From Eremomyces bilateralis CBS 781.70 (Eukaryota; Ascomycota; Dothideomycetes; Eremomycetales; Eremomycetaceae): a stretch of 64,000 nucleotides of DNA. Made by a program: the position numbers and the translations under genes. The DNA is taken from positions 558,001-622,000 of the forward strand of contig NW_022985070.1 in assembly GCF_010015585.1 (NCBI RefSeq), in the 5' to 3' direction. Below are positions 43,712 to 54,811 of the stretch, one piece after another (the first letter of the stretch is position 1; each line of letters opens with the position of its first letter). The notes under the pieces were generated by a model. It did no database searches. It was not told where the DNA came from and was given only the letters and a program-made list of their open reading frames with translations.

Positions 43712-44792
43712 TCATCAATCGATGCATCATGTTATATGTATGCTTGTTAGATCAGTTGAATGGCCTGGTTGTGGAGCCATTATGTAGATGGTCAATTCAC
43801 ATTCCAGCGCGTTCCTTGGAACGCGTGGGCGCTGAAATTGCAACAGAATGTCAGTCCCATTCTTGCTAGGAGATCTTGCGGTCAGGAACAGCCCTTATCA
43901 TTCCAGGTGCCAGATATTCAGAAAAAGTTTGAAATTCTTTCTTGCATGTCCTACCATATCTCATCTTCTATACACAATGGGTGATGAGCCGAGCATCTCT
44001 CAACCGTGAGCTGTACCGATCTCTACTCTACGCATTTCCCCTTGCACCAGAGGCACAAGTCCGGCAACAAGGTCTGACTGCACGATTGTCCTGACACGTT
44101 CCATTTTCTGTTATATCCTCCAGTATTTCCTGGTCCGAGACATGCCGGTGCCTTTATTTCTTACCACGACATTACCTGAAGGATGCCTCGTGATACAGAT
44201 GCATCCAATTTAGCGCGCCAGGATCGGACTTCTCGCATACGCATTGATTCAACCTCCTGTTACACCTCTCCGCCATCATCATTTGCACCGCTCACCAGTT
44301 CCAGCCGTTGTCCAAGCTGTCTCTCCATCGAATCATCGATGTGTCTATATAATATTCCTTTCCGCCACGTGTGGCTTGATCCTACGAACTACCAGGTCAT
44401 CAATCACCCGCACTTGGATCGATAGAAGCCGGTTGGTGTGCCTCGCCACATATATGATATGGATTAGGAGGTCTCCACCACTTCGCGATGCTTTAGCCTA
44501 CAGTATACTGGTGATTCGAGGTAAACAACGGACTGAAATCGGATTCCGCTACTGCATTCTGACGGTGTCACCCGCTCCATCTACACCGCGGATTGTGGGA
44601 TATAAGGGGTCCTAGAGAGACACGGGCAAGATCCTGCCTCGATGGTCAGTATCATCGGATGGATAGGAGCTGGCAATGATGCCGGACTCTAGAGATGAGA
44701 TGGATCAGTTGATGGGAGTGTGTCCTTGAGTGCAAGCGGTCGAGCCTTCCTAGTGAGCTTTGTCTACTTCCTCGGCCCCTAAGGTATTGAAC

Positions 44793-44807
44793 CCAATCGT
44801 ATATAAG
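44793..44807 (+). promoter_or_regulatory. CCAAT box and TATA box upstream of GH64 gene
   Basis: CCCAATCG followed directly by GTATATAAG, about 190-205 bp before the GH64 start codon. This is the clearest TATA box in the window; function is inferred from sequence and position. Confidence 0.5.
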
Positions 44808-44997
44808 TAAGGTATGGTTTTGCAGCCAGAGTTTATACTCGTGTCGCTGATCATTCTCACGAAATCTACTCAGAGTCTTTACCCCTTCATATTTGCTTAG
44901 TGTATCCCATACTTGATTTATATGCTTCTCCTCCTGGATTGGATCTAGTCGATTAGCTTTGGATCACACAGGCCTTGTCCTTTTCAAACATTTGGCA

Positions 44998-46152
44998 ATG
45001 GCGTCACTCAATATCGCCCTCTGCAACAATTCGTCATCCCCTATCGTCTTTGCGTATATCACCGGCCGCGCTATTGACAGGGACAACGCAGTCTTCCTAC
45101 TCCAATCCGACGGCAAGACCGCCTACTATCCCAAATCGCCATCTTCCAACGGCAGCAAGCTCGCAGCCGACTGCGCCATCCGTCTTGGCGGCCCCGGCGC
45201 TTCCCGAACCGTGACGATTCCCCATCTGGCAGGAGCACGCATCTGGTTCTCCCTCGACCAGCCCCTAACCTTCCTCCTGAACCCCGGCCCAGGCCTCGTC
45301 GAGCCCTCCGCCACCAACCCCTCCGACCCCAACATCCACCTCGCCTGGGGCTTCTGCGAGTTCACCTGGAACGATGCCCAGATGTTCGCGAACATCTCAT
45401 CCGTCGACTTCGTAAGTCTCCCCATCGCGCTGGAGCTCGAGTCCACCGCCGGGACGGTCCAGCGCATCGGCGGCCTCTATCCGAACGCCCTGGCACGCGT
45501 CTGCGAGGCGCTGCGGGAACAGAGTCGCCGCGAGGGAAATCCGCGCTGGTCGTCACTCATTTTCCGCGCCAATGGCCGCGATGTGCGCGCGCTGTCGCCG
45601 AACAACGGACATGTCATGAACCCGAAGCTCTTCGCCGGATTCTACGACCCGTATGTGTCCCGCGTGTGGGAGCACTATCGCAACAAGGACCTCGCCGTCG
45701 ACACGCAGGCGGTATGGGGGATTGTCTCCGGCCGGGTCGTGAACGATCAACTCCGGATCGCGGGGCAGTCATTCGATCGACCCAGCACCAAGGACATCTT
45801 CAGCTGTAGCGACGGGCCGTTCGGTGGACCATTACACGGGGTACGGGCGGCGCTGGTTCCACGCATCGCGGCCGCGTTCAATCGGTCCACGTTGATGAAC
45901 AACGATGGGTTGGAACCTAGCCGGAAGGGGACGAGGAGTTACTATTCTGGGGGGATCACCAACCATTATGCGCGGATCGTGCATGAGAACGAAACGGATG
46001 GAAGGGGGTATGCGTTTCCGTATGATGATGTGAACCCGACGGGAGGAGTCGATCGGTCCGGGTCGGTGTCCGATGGGTCTCCGAGACTGTTGACGGTAAC
46101 GGTTAGGGGTAGTGGATCCGGGAAGTTGGCAGCGATACCTGGAAAGCTGTGA
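44998..46152 (+). CDS. GH64 endo-beta-1,3-glucanase (laminaripentaose-producing type)
   Basis: Single exon, 384 aa. The sequence begins MASLNIALCNNSSSPIVFAY with no signal peptide, then follows the GH64 thaumatin-like beta-barrel: YITGRAIDRDNAVFLLQSDG, TVTIPHLAGARIWFS, and WGFCEFTWND with SSVDFVSLPIALEL. Glu121 in CEFTW and Asp137 in SVDFV are 16 residues apart, the same spacing as the Glu154/Asp170 catalytic pair I recall from the Streptomyces matensis enzyme. A long second domain follows (NPKLFAGFYDPYVSRVWEHY; FSCSDGPFGGPLHGVRA). It cleaves beta-1,3-glucan; the lack of a secretion signal suggests unconventional export or an intracellular role in wall turnover or autolysis. An in-frame TTG extension upstream (44959) adds nothing signal-like. 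Confidence 0.88.
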   Translation: MASLNIALCNNSSSPIVFAYITGRAIDRDNAVFLLQSDGKTAYYPKSPSSNGSKLAADCAIRLGGPGASRTVTIPHLAGARIWFSLDQPLTFLLNPGPGLVEPSATNPSDPNIHLAWGFCEFTWNDAQMFANISSVDFVSLPIALELESTAGTVQRIGGLYPNALARVCEALREQSRREGNPRWSSLIFRANGRDVRALSPNNGHVMNPKLFAGFYDPYVSRVWEHYRNKDLAVDTQAVWGIVSGRVVNDQLRIAGQSFDRPSTKDIFSCSDGPFGGPLHGVRAALVPRIAAAFNRSTLMNNDGLEPSRKGTRSYYSGGITNHYARIVHENETDGRGYAFPYDDVNPTGGVDRSGSVSDGSPRLLTVTVRGSGSGKLAAIPGKL

Positions 46153-46715
46153 TGATGATATGAATGTAAGTCATATTCTTGTGGTGCCTTTGAAGTCCAT
46201 TGGAGGAACAGAATGGCTCGTTCAGTTGGATGATCTCCTTGGACCTTGAACTATTTTGATATACGGTACGCTCGCTCAATGTATGACCATGTAATATGCC
46301 AGTGGCACTTCTCATTTATGTGTTCTCATCTGAATGATATCAGATATGTTTATCTTTCTCCGTTCATTCGGTGCGTGTTGGTATAGCGCCAACCCCGTCC
46401 ACTAGACAATTCGACTCCTCGATGCAGGGTTGTCGTCGTCGTGAACCGGGAAAGGATGCGGAACCGCCAGGATTTCGCGGTTCGACCAGTGGAGCTTAGA
46501 CTGTTTGGTTGTGATCCGCCACCAACGAATGAAAAGAGTGGAAATGCGGAAATGCCATCTCCCCCACCAAAATCCTGCACTCGACTGTTCCCGTCACGGA
46601 ACTTTATCACTTTCGTCTCCAACTCCTCTTCTCGACATCTTATTCCTATCAATTGCTCATTTAACTTCCCTCTTACCACTTATTCGATTGACCCAAATGC
46701 ATTCTTTCCCCCGCC
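46153..46715. other. Intergenic region between GH64 and NOPCHAP1-like genes
   Basis: About 560 bp between two plus-strand genes. The right part is pyrimidine-rich, like a 5' leader. No gene-like ORF. Confidence 0.5.
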
Positions 46716-47646
46716 ATGAACACCCCAGCCTCGACTTCGCCGCCGAAAGGCATCATCAGATCGCATAAACGCACCCATTCCAACATCTCCATCGCCAGCT
46801 CTCCCCGCAAGGAGCAGTTCCCCCGGCCCATCCTCCGTCGCCGCATCCTCTCCCCTCCAACCGACTCCGAAACCGACTCCGAAACCGACGCCTCCTCCCT
46901 CCCCTCCCCCTCCATGTCCAGCGAGCCCTCCACCTCCGCAGAGTCAGCATCGCTATCGACCGGGAAAGACTCGTCCCATGGAACGCACATCACCGATGTC
47001 GACTCGAGCAGTGGGCTGACCGACTCCGCTTCCGAGAGCCCGTCGGAAACGGACTATGAGGAGTTCGAAAAAGCGCCGAAACCCGCGCCCGCGAAAAAGT
47101 GGTTGGACGGAACCCTCAGCGATAGCTTGAGTGACAGCGACAGCGACACCGACTCGGACAGCGGGAGCGACGAAAGCTCCGTAATCTCCGTGGTCCCTCG
47201 CGATCGCAGACCGCGAATGCGACTCGACGAGGCGGCACTGGCGGCCGGCGATTCCGGACAGGTCGTCCCGCTCTCCGTGCGGCTCCGAGAATTCCTGCCG
47301 CAGCTGGCGGCAGCGAACCAGGCGCTAGAGACAGACCGGAAGGCCGGGAATGTGTCGGCGCTGTCCATGGAGAGTGACTTCGAGGACGGGGTGCAGTATA
47401 TCGAAATGGTAAGTCGAGAACGTATCGTGGAATTTTCCGTGGGTGTTAACCGCTGGGCAGGATCTCGGACTGGGAGTTCTGGAGGAACGGGATCCCGACA
47501 TGACGAGCAGTAGTAGCGAGAGCAGCGACGACGAGGATGACGTGGCCGACGATGCGCCGACCGAGCCGCGATACAAGGAGAATGCGATGGAGAAGTTGAT
47601 GGGACAAAAGCCGGCGGCTGCCGGACCCAAGATCGAAGAAGTTTGA
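46716..47646 (+). CDS. NOPCHAP1/DUF4598-like protein, probable box C/D snoRNP assembly factor
   Basis: Two exons (46716-47408, 47461-47646), about 292 aa. The first 160 residues are Ser/Asp/Glu-rich and disordered with DSETDSET and SLSDSDSDTDSDSG runs. The conserved part is VPLSVRLREFLPQLAAANQ and, across the intron, VQYIEM joined to DLGLGVLEERDPD, the hallmark of the DUF4598 family. The C terminus is acidic with a final MEKLMGQKP motif. Human NOPCHAP1 bridges R2TP and NOP58 during box C/D snoRNP assembly, and a nuclear role in ribosome biogenesis is inferred from that. The long acidic Ser-rich N terminus is extra compared with the small human protein. Confidence 0.78.
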
Positions 47647-48055
47647 ACTTGATGAGATACGATTCACGACGCTTTCCTATTTTAAAAGACTGTTCAAGAG
47701 GATCGCTTCCTCGATCTAACTCATGATCATGTACTACTTGGGACTCCATGTTGGGAGTCACGGGTGGTCGTCCTGTCCTTCCATGGTTTGGATGTTGCAA
47801 TGGCGGTGTCACATCAGGAGGTTCTCACGTTGAAAGATACCCCAGCGTTCATTTGGGTGGTTCGTTTGAATGCCGCTAATTAGTAAATCCATTTTCCTGT
47901 TCTCTCGTCGACAATGAAGAGTCTATTGCACGGTCTTAACTTTGTACAATTACAGGCCCAGCCGGTCCTTCACCAACGCAGAAACCGATTTTTCCGGTAG
48001 TAGCCTCGAACTCCATGAACGATGCAGAAAATCCACGATCGGCGATAGGGCCGCT
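47647..48055. other. Convergent intergenic region
   Basis: About 410 bp between the NOPCHAP1-like and GDPase stop codons, presumably 3' UTRs. Nothing else seen. Confidence 0.5.
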
Positions 48056-49902
48056 CTATGATATCTCCATGACTTTACATTGCCATCCCGACTCCTTGGC
48101 GAGTAAGGGTAAACTAGGACGACGTTAGCATGAAGGATCGAGGATCACCACGACGGAAGAGACACATACCTAGCACCTAGACACCATCCCAATTCCTTCC
48201 CCTTCACCTTCTTCGCAATGCGCACCTCCCGGTCAATGGGCATCTCGTATCCCGAATGCAGCAGCGCGACCATGAAGTTCAAATCCAGACAAAACTCTGG
48301 CTTCTTCTTCAACTCCTTCACCGCGTCCTCCACCGCGTAGAACACGTCCCACTCGCTCTCCCCATGGCACACCCGCTCCGTCACCTCCTTCAGCTCGCGG
48401 ATGCTGAAGTTCTCCGGCATGCCCAGCACGCGCGTGCGGTCGTAGAAGTACGAGAACAAGTAGATGTCCTCCGTCGCGAACGTCTCCTCTAGCGACGGCT
48501 GGTACACCCCCTTGAACGCGCACGGCATCAGCTTGCACTCCGCTTCTTTCTCGAGCGTCGCCTCGGCGATCGCGCGGCATTGCGCAGGCGCACCGGCGTG
48601 CGGGCCCTTCATCGTGACGTTCTTCTTCTCGCCGTAGGGCTGCTCGAAGTCCAGCGCCACCTCGACGATCTCCTCCATGCCGGGGGCGATGCAGGGGTTG
48701 ATGATCGGACTGGCCAGCCATGTGTGGTCCTCGCCGTTCTTCGCGTGGACGGAGCTGATGACCGCTTGGTGGATGTTGCCGCGTGCCGCCATGAGCCCGT
48801 ATCCCAGGTACGAGTGTTGATATAGCAGGTATTCGTGCCCGCCAAAATTCAGGCTGTACTTGTGGTCGCCTTCGGGGAGGGTGTCGGAGACGTTGAACGT
48901 CGGTTCGAACACAATCTGCGTCGACCCGCCGCCCAGATCGAAGACGGCGGCGGTGGAATGTTTCGCGGGTCCGCCGATCCTACCGAGGAGATAATTGACC
49001 GTGATCCATGCGAATACGCCCTCGTCCTCGCCCGGCATTACTTCCACTCCGCCATTGTCCTTGGAGACCACCGGGAAGGGATATTTCGATTCCAACCGCG
49101 TGCGAACCTCCTCGAGAATCTGGTCGCTCATCTCCTCGCCTAGCTTCCGCAAACCCGCAGTTGCCTTGACAGAAATCGGTGTGCATGGCTTGAGTTTGTC
49201 TGGGACGTTTTTCATCGCCACCTCCATCAAGACGTCCAAACTCGCCGCCGCCGCGTCGGCATTGGGTGCGTGGGAACTGAGACCCGAGCCGCCTTTGCGC
49301 GGCTCCGTCTGCTCGAAAATTTCATCCTCGAGTTCCGGCGTCTCGTTGCAGTTGTTGAATCGGTAGACGTGGATTCGGGATCCGGTGCTACCGGCGTCGA
49401 TCATCAGTGCATACTGGACGATGGGCTTCTGCGGAGAGGAGGATTTCGTGCATTTTGAAGTGCCCACGGAGGGATCTGAGGCCACGTCTCCTTGCTGCCC
49501 GTGGAAAGGCGCATGATCTATAAACGACAAGTCAGTCCTGATTCTGTACAACAGCTCTCTATTCCATTCTCGGGTCTCCGAACCTTCCACATATTTCCCA
49601 ACCCTGTGCCTCTCACTCGGGGCCAGGAAGAAGAATATGGCGATAATGAACGTGACCAGGCCTAAGGCCTTCACGAGCCGGGTCCGCTGCCCTGCGTTCA
49701 TCCACGCGGTCCGACCTCCGTCCTTGCTATGCATACGGCCTGAGATGTGACGATCCGGCTTCTCGTACGGGTCGGTCAAGTCGAAATGGCTGGTGGTGTT
49801 GCGTGTCGGCAGCGACACGGAAACGCGGCGTCGAGGCGTCGAGGAGAATCCAAAATATGACCAGATGCCAGAGCGTTTGCCCACGTCGACGCCGCTGGAC
49901 AT
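48056..49902 (-). CDS. Golgi guanosine diphosphatase (GDA1/CD39 family, Gda1-like)
   Basis: Two exons (49902-48170, 48113-48056), about 596 aa. A basic cytosolic N terminus precedes one membrane anchor at about residues 79-94 (LGLVTFIIAIFFFLAP), giving a type II Golgi protein with a lumenal enzyme. The apyrase-conserved regions are all present: DAGSTGSRIHVYRF, VKATAGLRKLG, EDEGVFAWITVNYLLG with the catalytic Glu, and VFDLGGGSTQIVF. The last 58-nt exon supplies the expected C terminus (GWCLGASLPLLAKESGW); without splicing the protein would end abnormally. It hydrolyses GDP to GMP in the Golgi lumen, driving GDP-mannose import for mannosylation. Confidence 0.92.
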
Positions 49903-50908
49903 AAAGGGCGGGTTGAGTAGGACTTAGGAGGTCGAGAAGGATCGCGGAATGGGCGGAACTGCACCCATCGGATGATAGGGCGACAGTGGGATTACGCGTA
50001 AAACGAGTAACGCTTAATGGTTTAAGGGTGAGGCCAACGGGAGGAGCGGATAGGAATTAGGAGACGTTTGATCCCTTGAAAGTTGAAACCTAATTAACCC
50101 ATGGAACAGACAAGATTCCCTCCCTCCCTGTCACAAGTGTACGTACTACTGACCTTGTACTCCTAAATATCTCCTTGGGACCTTGGCCCACTGCATGCAG
50201 GCAAATTGCGAACTGAATTTGATACAAATCTGCCTGAGCAGCCTTGCAGCCTTAAATATTAAGAATTTGTTGTGGGGTCCCCAGGGACGCGTCCGTGCTT
50301 CGGTTCCGTACAAATATGAAAATCTTCCAACGAACTGAACCTGAAGACTTCATCTAACATTATGCCTCCCGTTCTGTCGAATTCCTGATACCAATTCCCC
50401 ATATTAATATGGTACTCTTCAATTCTGAGGACTAGAACCGAAAATGAACTCGCTTTCGTACTACATTGTGATACTCTTTGCAGAACAGGTAATGCCTAGA
50501 CGGAAGCCACCCGACGGTTTCCCACCCATCCTTTTCACGAGTGACCAGAATATGAGTACAGCACTACATTGAAAAGTATCTACCGCCAACATGCCAAAGG
50601 AGAGTTTCCCGCACCGGGACTCCTCAGCTTCTAAAATTGCTAGAGCTTGCCATCGCCTTTTCAATGGTTGAGCGAGTGTGGACAGTGAAGCAAGATCGAC
50701 GTTGTCCGTATCAGAAATGATCAGTACTTCCATGCTTCGGCTTTCTACGGTCCTCTTTGGACCTTGGGCTATGGAGCTGGATACATATCATCCCAATATT
50801 CTTCCGTGCTTAGCATGCCTTCGTTTTCGATTCCTAGCATTCGCATTGGCGATCCGTCGGATGCTACAGACTGTTACTTCTTCCACGCTTGATCCGCGTC
50901 TGTGAGTG
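49903..50908. other. Intergenic region upstream of the GDPase gene
   Basis: About 1 kb: GDPase promoter on the left, 3' UTR of the OBAP gene on the right (both minus strand). Small frames on both strands carry no recognised domain. Confidence 0.45.
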
Positions 50909-51677
50909 TTAGCGATGATGCTCGCCTATGTTCCCGTACCACCTACCTGGGTGGATTTCCGGCTCTGGAATGTATTCTCTCGCCTGTTTCTGCTTCCGAT
51001 AGTCCGACCCAAACCTCTGATCCCTCTCCCCTACATTCTTGTCGAAGTCAAACTGATCCGGCCCCGTGAAGCTCGTCATCAGCTTCGGGGGACCGAGCGG
51101 CAGCTGGTCTCCGCGGTCGGTCTGCCAGAGATGGTAGATTTTCCCGTAGAGCACGATCACGTCCTCCATCTCTTTGGTTTCGGCGGTTTCCCACGCGATT
51201 TCCGGCATGCCCCGTGGCCGGGGCATGATGAGCATCCCGGACTTGACTTCATAGATGTGGCTGTGCCACAGCTTTCGCTCATCCGGGTCGAGGGTTTGGT
51301 ATAGCTTGGGAGAGATCATGTACTCAATGCCGATGAGTCGAGCATTTGGCTCCGGGCTGTCGTAGAGAATGCATTGACGAACATCTAAGGGGGAAGTTAG
51401 GAACACATTGGTTTCACCATAGCGATGCGAATACCTTCATTCAAGTGACTACAATAATGGTTGGCCTCAACAAACCGCCCGGTATCATCCGCGTAGACGT
51501 GGAAAGCATTGAGGTGAGCGCAGATGCTGTTGACCGGGCCTTTGCTCTATGACGACAGTTAGAGATGATACGTCGGGGAAAATGCCACTCGTTTACCTGA
51601 GTGAGGTTTGCCGCGGAATCTAGAACGGTGCTTTTGGTGCTCAGGGGATCACCGGCGACGGTGCTCGTATTCTCCAT
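50909..51677 (-). CDS. Oil-body-associated-protein-like (DUF1264) protein
   Basis: Three exons (51677-51597, 51546-51435, 51384-50909), about 222 aa. After a short Ser/Thr-rich N terminus ([12 protein letters not shown]), the spliced sequence runs [20 protein letters not shown], then [21 protein letters not shown], then [37 protein letters not shown] and [19 protein letters not shown]. These are the characteristic segments of plant OBAP and fungal DUF1264 proteins, rich in conserved His. In plants OBAPs associate with lipid bodies; the fungal role is not established. The in-frame extension to 51710 begins with TTG, so the ATG at 51677 is taken as start. Confidence 0.88.
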
Positions 51678-54600
51678 GTTCGCCAGTTCACGTTGATACC
51701 GCGGTAGCAATGGTGGATGTTGTTCAAGATACTGGAAGCATCAATTTAATCATTTTACGTGGATGAGGCATTTGTATTTTTGATATTGGCCTTGATATCG
51801 GATGTACCGGCCCAATCTCGATTTACGTCATTGTGAGCATTCTGATGGATTGGTACTTGGTAGTAGTACTCATGCTGCTCTTCCACCTCGATCCTGCGGA
51901 GCACCCACCTTTCCTGACGTAGTTTTAAGGCATCCTGTTACGGCAGTAAGTTAACTGAGGCCTAAAAGCAAGTTCGACGCATTATGACTGCAGGCTCCTA
52001 GTCGACAAAAGGGTGTAGAACCCAATTGCCAAGGTGGATAGAGATACACTACCCGCTACTCGCTGAAGAGATATCAGGTACAAACCTGAGTGTTGACAAA
52101 GGTGTGGCGTCCTCACTCTTCACGTGTGATAGACTTGTACTATGTGTGGGCAGTGTGGCAGATGAATGTATTTTTTTAAAAGGATTGCATGGTTCTTAGG
52201 AACTTAGGTCTGGATCTCATGACGTGCTTCTGGGAGGTAAACGGTAAACATAACAGAGTAGCAGGGGAGTCCGATGGGTCGAGACTCGAAAGACGAAAGT
52301 CCAGTCCTCGAAGATCCGGGCGAGCCGCCCGGAAGCGCATAATAAGCGACGGGTAAACATCATAGACGACGCTCAAAGTTTAACTCCTGACTCCTCCCCT
52401 GACTATCGAAAGCTCGTCCATTTTATCATTTTATTGTCCCTAGCCCCTGGTTTACCCATTGCCGCAGTAGGTACGCAATAGTAAGACCAAAATATTCTAT
52501 CATCAATAACATCATGGCAATTGGCTTGTCAATGGGGTCAATTCAGATTTGAAAGCTAGTCAGACAGTAAGCGCCGGTTTTCAGCACTTCTTTGACAAAG
52601 CGGTATGACTCCTCCTCTCCCCAAGGCCCTTGGAAAGGGTCGAAATTTGACAGCTTGGACTCCTCTCGCATAGGAAAAGGCGAAAGTCACGATCAAACTA
52701 GATGGGTGTCATGAACCCAGTGGAAAGGGGAATGTCCGGTGGTGGAGCCGTTCAATACGATAGGGCTCGTGCAGGTGGCGTTTATTGAATGTTGGCTACA
52801 TACCAGGCGTCAGTCCATCGCTCCGGCTCTCACTAAGGAGCGAGGAGTAAGCTTTAACGACCTTTTTCTATGTCTGCCATGCATGTTGATTGCTAGGGGC
52901 AGAATCGAGGAATAACGGCTATCATCAAGAACTATCGTTGGATGACCGACGAACTACCTCAGGCTTTGCTCTTTTCGATAGGTCCAAACTTCACACGCCC
53001 GTTATCGGAACCCGGAGAGATGTTGCCAAGTGTCAGACGGCCTACATAGTAGATGATGCTGATGAGTTGAATCCACTTGGGCCAGAAAATAAATCCAGGT
53101 CCATCCTCAGCCGCTGAACCGCCAGCCGCCAGCTGCCAGCACCTGTCTGGCCCTCATGAGACATAAACACCTTTTCAGTCTTCCTGTGTCACCCACCTTC
53201 GGGAGTTTCTCGATTGTAGGTGGGCACTATCAAAATTGCAATTTAATGATTCAGAGACAGTCGTATTACCCACCTTAAGGTAGGTACTTATTTGTTATCA
53301 CGGAAGGGATGGGGTCCCCTTGCTCCCAGTAAACCATGGCTCGGAGGCCCTCCCGTTTCCCAAAATGTCCTCGTAATCTTCTTCCCCTTCAACATCAACT
53401 GTTCTCCAACACGAAATATAATAATATTCAGATTCATACAATCATTTGCCCCCTCTCAGCTATTAGATGCTAATTAATTCCTCGTTTCCGGGTATGGGCT
53501 ACTATTTGTTCTAGCGCCAAGCAGGTAATAATATTAATGAGGAGCCTCCCGGACCATCCTGGGTACGATAGTGCTCGAGCGCAATCCTCGCACAAAAGTC
53601 ACTCAGTGGTGGAATCGTATGCCGTTGACATGTCGTGCTCACGGCGTGGTGCCACGGGGTCAGGGTTCATATATTGAAATATCGAACGCTGTCATCGAGG
53701 ACCTATCACCGGGCTTCAAGCTGGTTGTCATTGATGAAGCCTCAAATACGGAGTAGCCGTCGGTTGATCGATTCGACCTCTCGCTCTGGCTTTGGGGATA
53801 CGGGAGGTAGCTCCACTAGCGCCGATTTTATGCTGACTTCAATAACAAGTCATGATCAATTGAGCACAACTAATTTCCCTACCACGCGCCAACCCCTGGC
53901 TCCACGAGAGGTGCTGGTCAACAGCAGTCACTAGTCAGCAAGGCGCTGGCTTGCAGCGCTGGCTTAATTATGGCGTTTTGTGGCATTGGTTACCAGTCCA
54001 CCCGCCGGCCCTGCCGTTCTAGGCTCTTCCTTTCTGGATATGCACGGAAGAAATAGTCTGGAATCTCTGGATGGCTTTCGGTTCCTCTAACTAGATTTGC
54101 AAGCGGCAGGTCGGCAATGTGGGTCGTTCAACGGACTCGAAGCAATTCGAGACCATCCATTCCGTCGACGCTGGTTTAGTTATTGTTTTCGGCGCGTCTG
54201 TGGTGTGGTGTCGCTTTATTTGGCATGGACGGACCCATGGTCCCTCGTAAGAACATGCCTGTTCAATGTTATGTTGGGTGCCAGAGTACAATAGTCCTCA
54301 CTGGGCCTGCAGTGAGATATGTGTACTGTGGGAGACCCATGGCTCTGGCATATGAAGGTGTCTACATACCCAAGTTCACAAGTCAGCATTATCATTTGTT
54401 TATATCGAACTTTGTCCGCCATTTGAAGTTGAGATCCTGAGGTTTTCTAGTCTCGATCTTCGCCCTATACTTGTTTTCTATGAACCTTTGTCTTTGTCCA
54501 ACCTGGGACGAGCTGCACCACCGGATTTCGACTTTCGACTCCACATCTAACCGACGTACAAAGACACGACACTTCTGCTTCTACTCGTCAAGCAGGCCCC

Positions 54601-54811
54601 CAGGTGTTTGAAGCAGTGGCGAGTGCTGCTTGTACGCGGTATCACAGCATTGTATCCAGATATCGACCCTGGACTAGCGACCGGATCGACCCAACCCACA
54701 GCAAGCACATGTCCATCCGAACGGTCGGTCTCTCACTCGGGAGCAACGATTCGGACCCATTGGATATGCGTCAAAGCGAACAGAGACAATCCTGAGGACG
54801 CTACTGCAAGC
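51678..54811. other. Gene-poor 3.1-kb region
   Basis: Only short frames, none with a domain. AT-rich patches occur near 52160-52200 and 53390-53480, and a small inverted-repeat motif CCACCTTAAGGTAGG lies at about 53271-53285. It should contain the OBAP promoter at its left and the leader of the DUF7729 gene at its right. No mobile element was recognised. Confidence 0.4.

Larger units (their letters stand above)
40869..44997. other. Gene-poor 4.1-kb region
   Basis: The largest gap in the window, between the divergent DUF8004 and GH64 genes. Frames are short and interrupted. Apart from promoter elements at both ends and the open stretch at 43423-43711, I see no gene, RNA or recognisable mobile element. 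Composition looks mixed rather than extremely AT-rich. Confidence 0.4.

Noticed and set aside
40869-44997. Possible transposon or retroelement fossil in the large gene desert
   Set aside because: No terminal repeats, transposase, reverse transcriptase or other element protein could be recognised by eye.
51678-54811. Possible transposon fossil in the second gene desert
   Set aside because: AT-rich patches and short inverted motifs are present but no element ends or coding fragments are recognisable.
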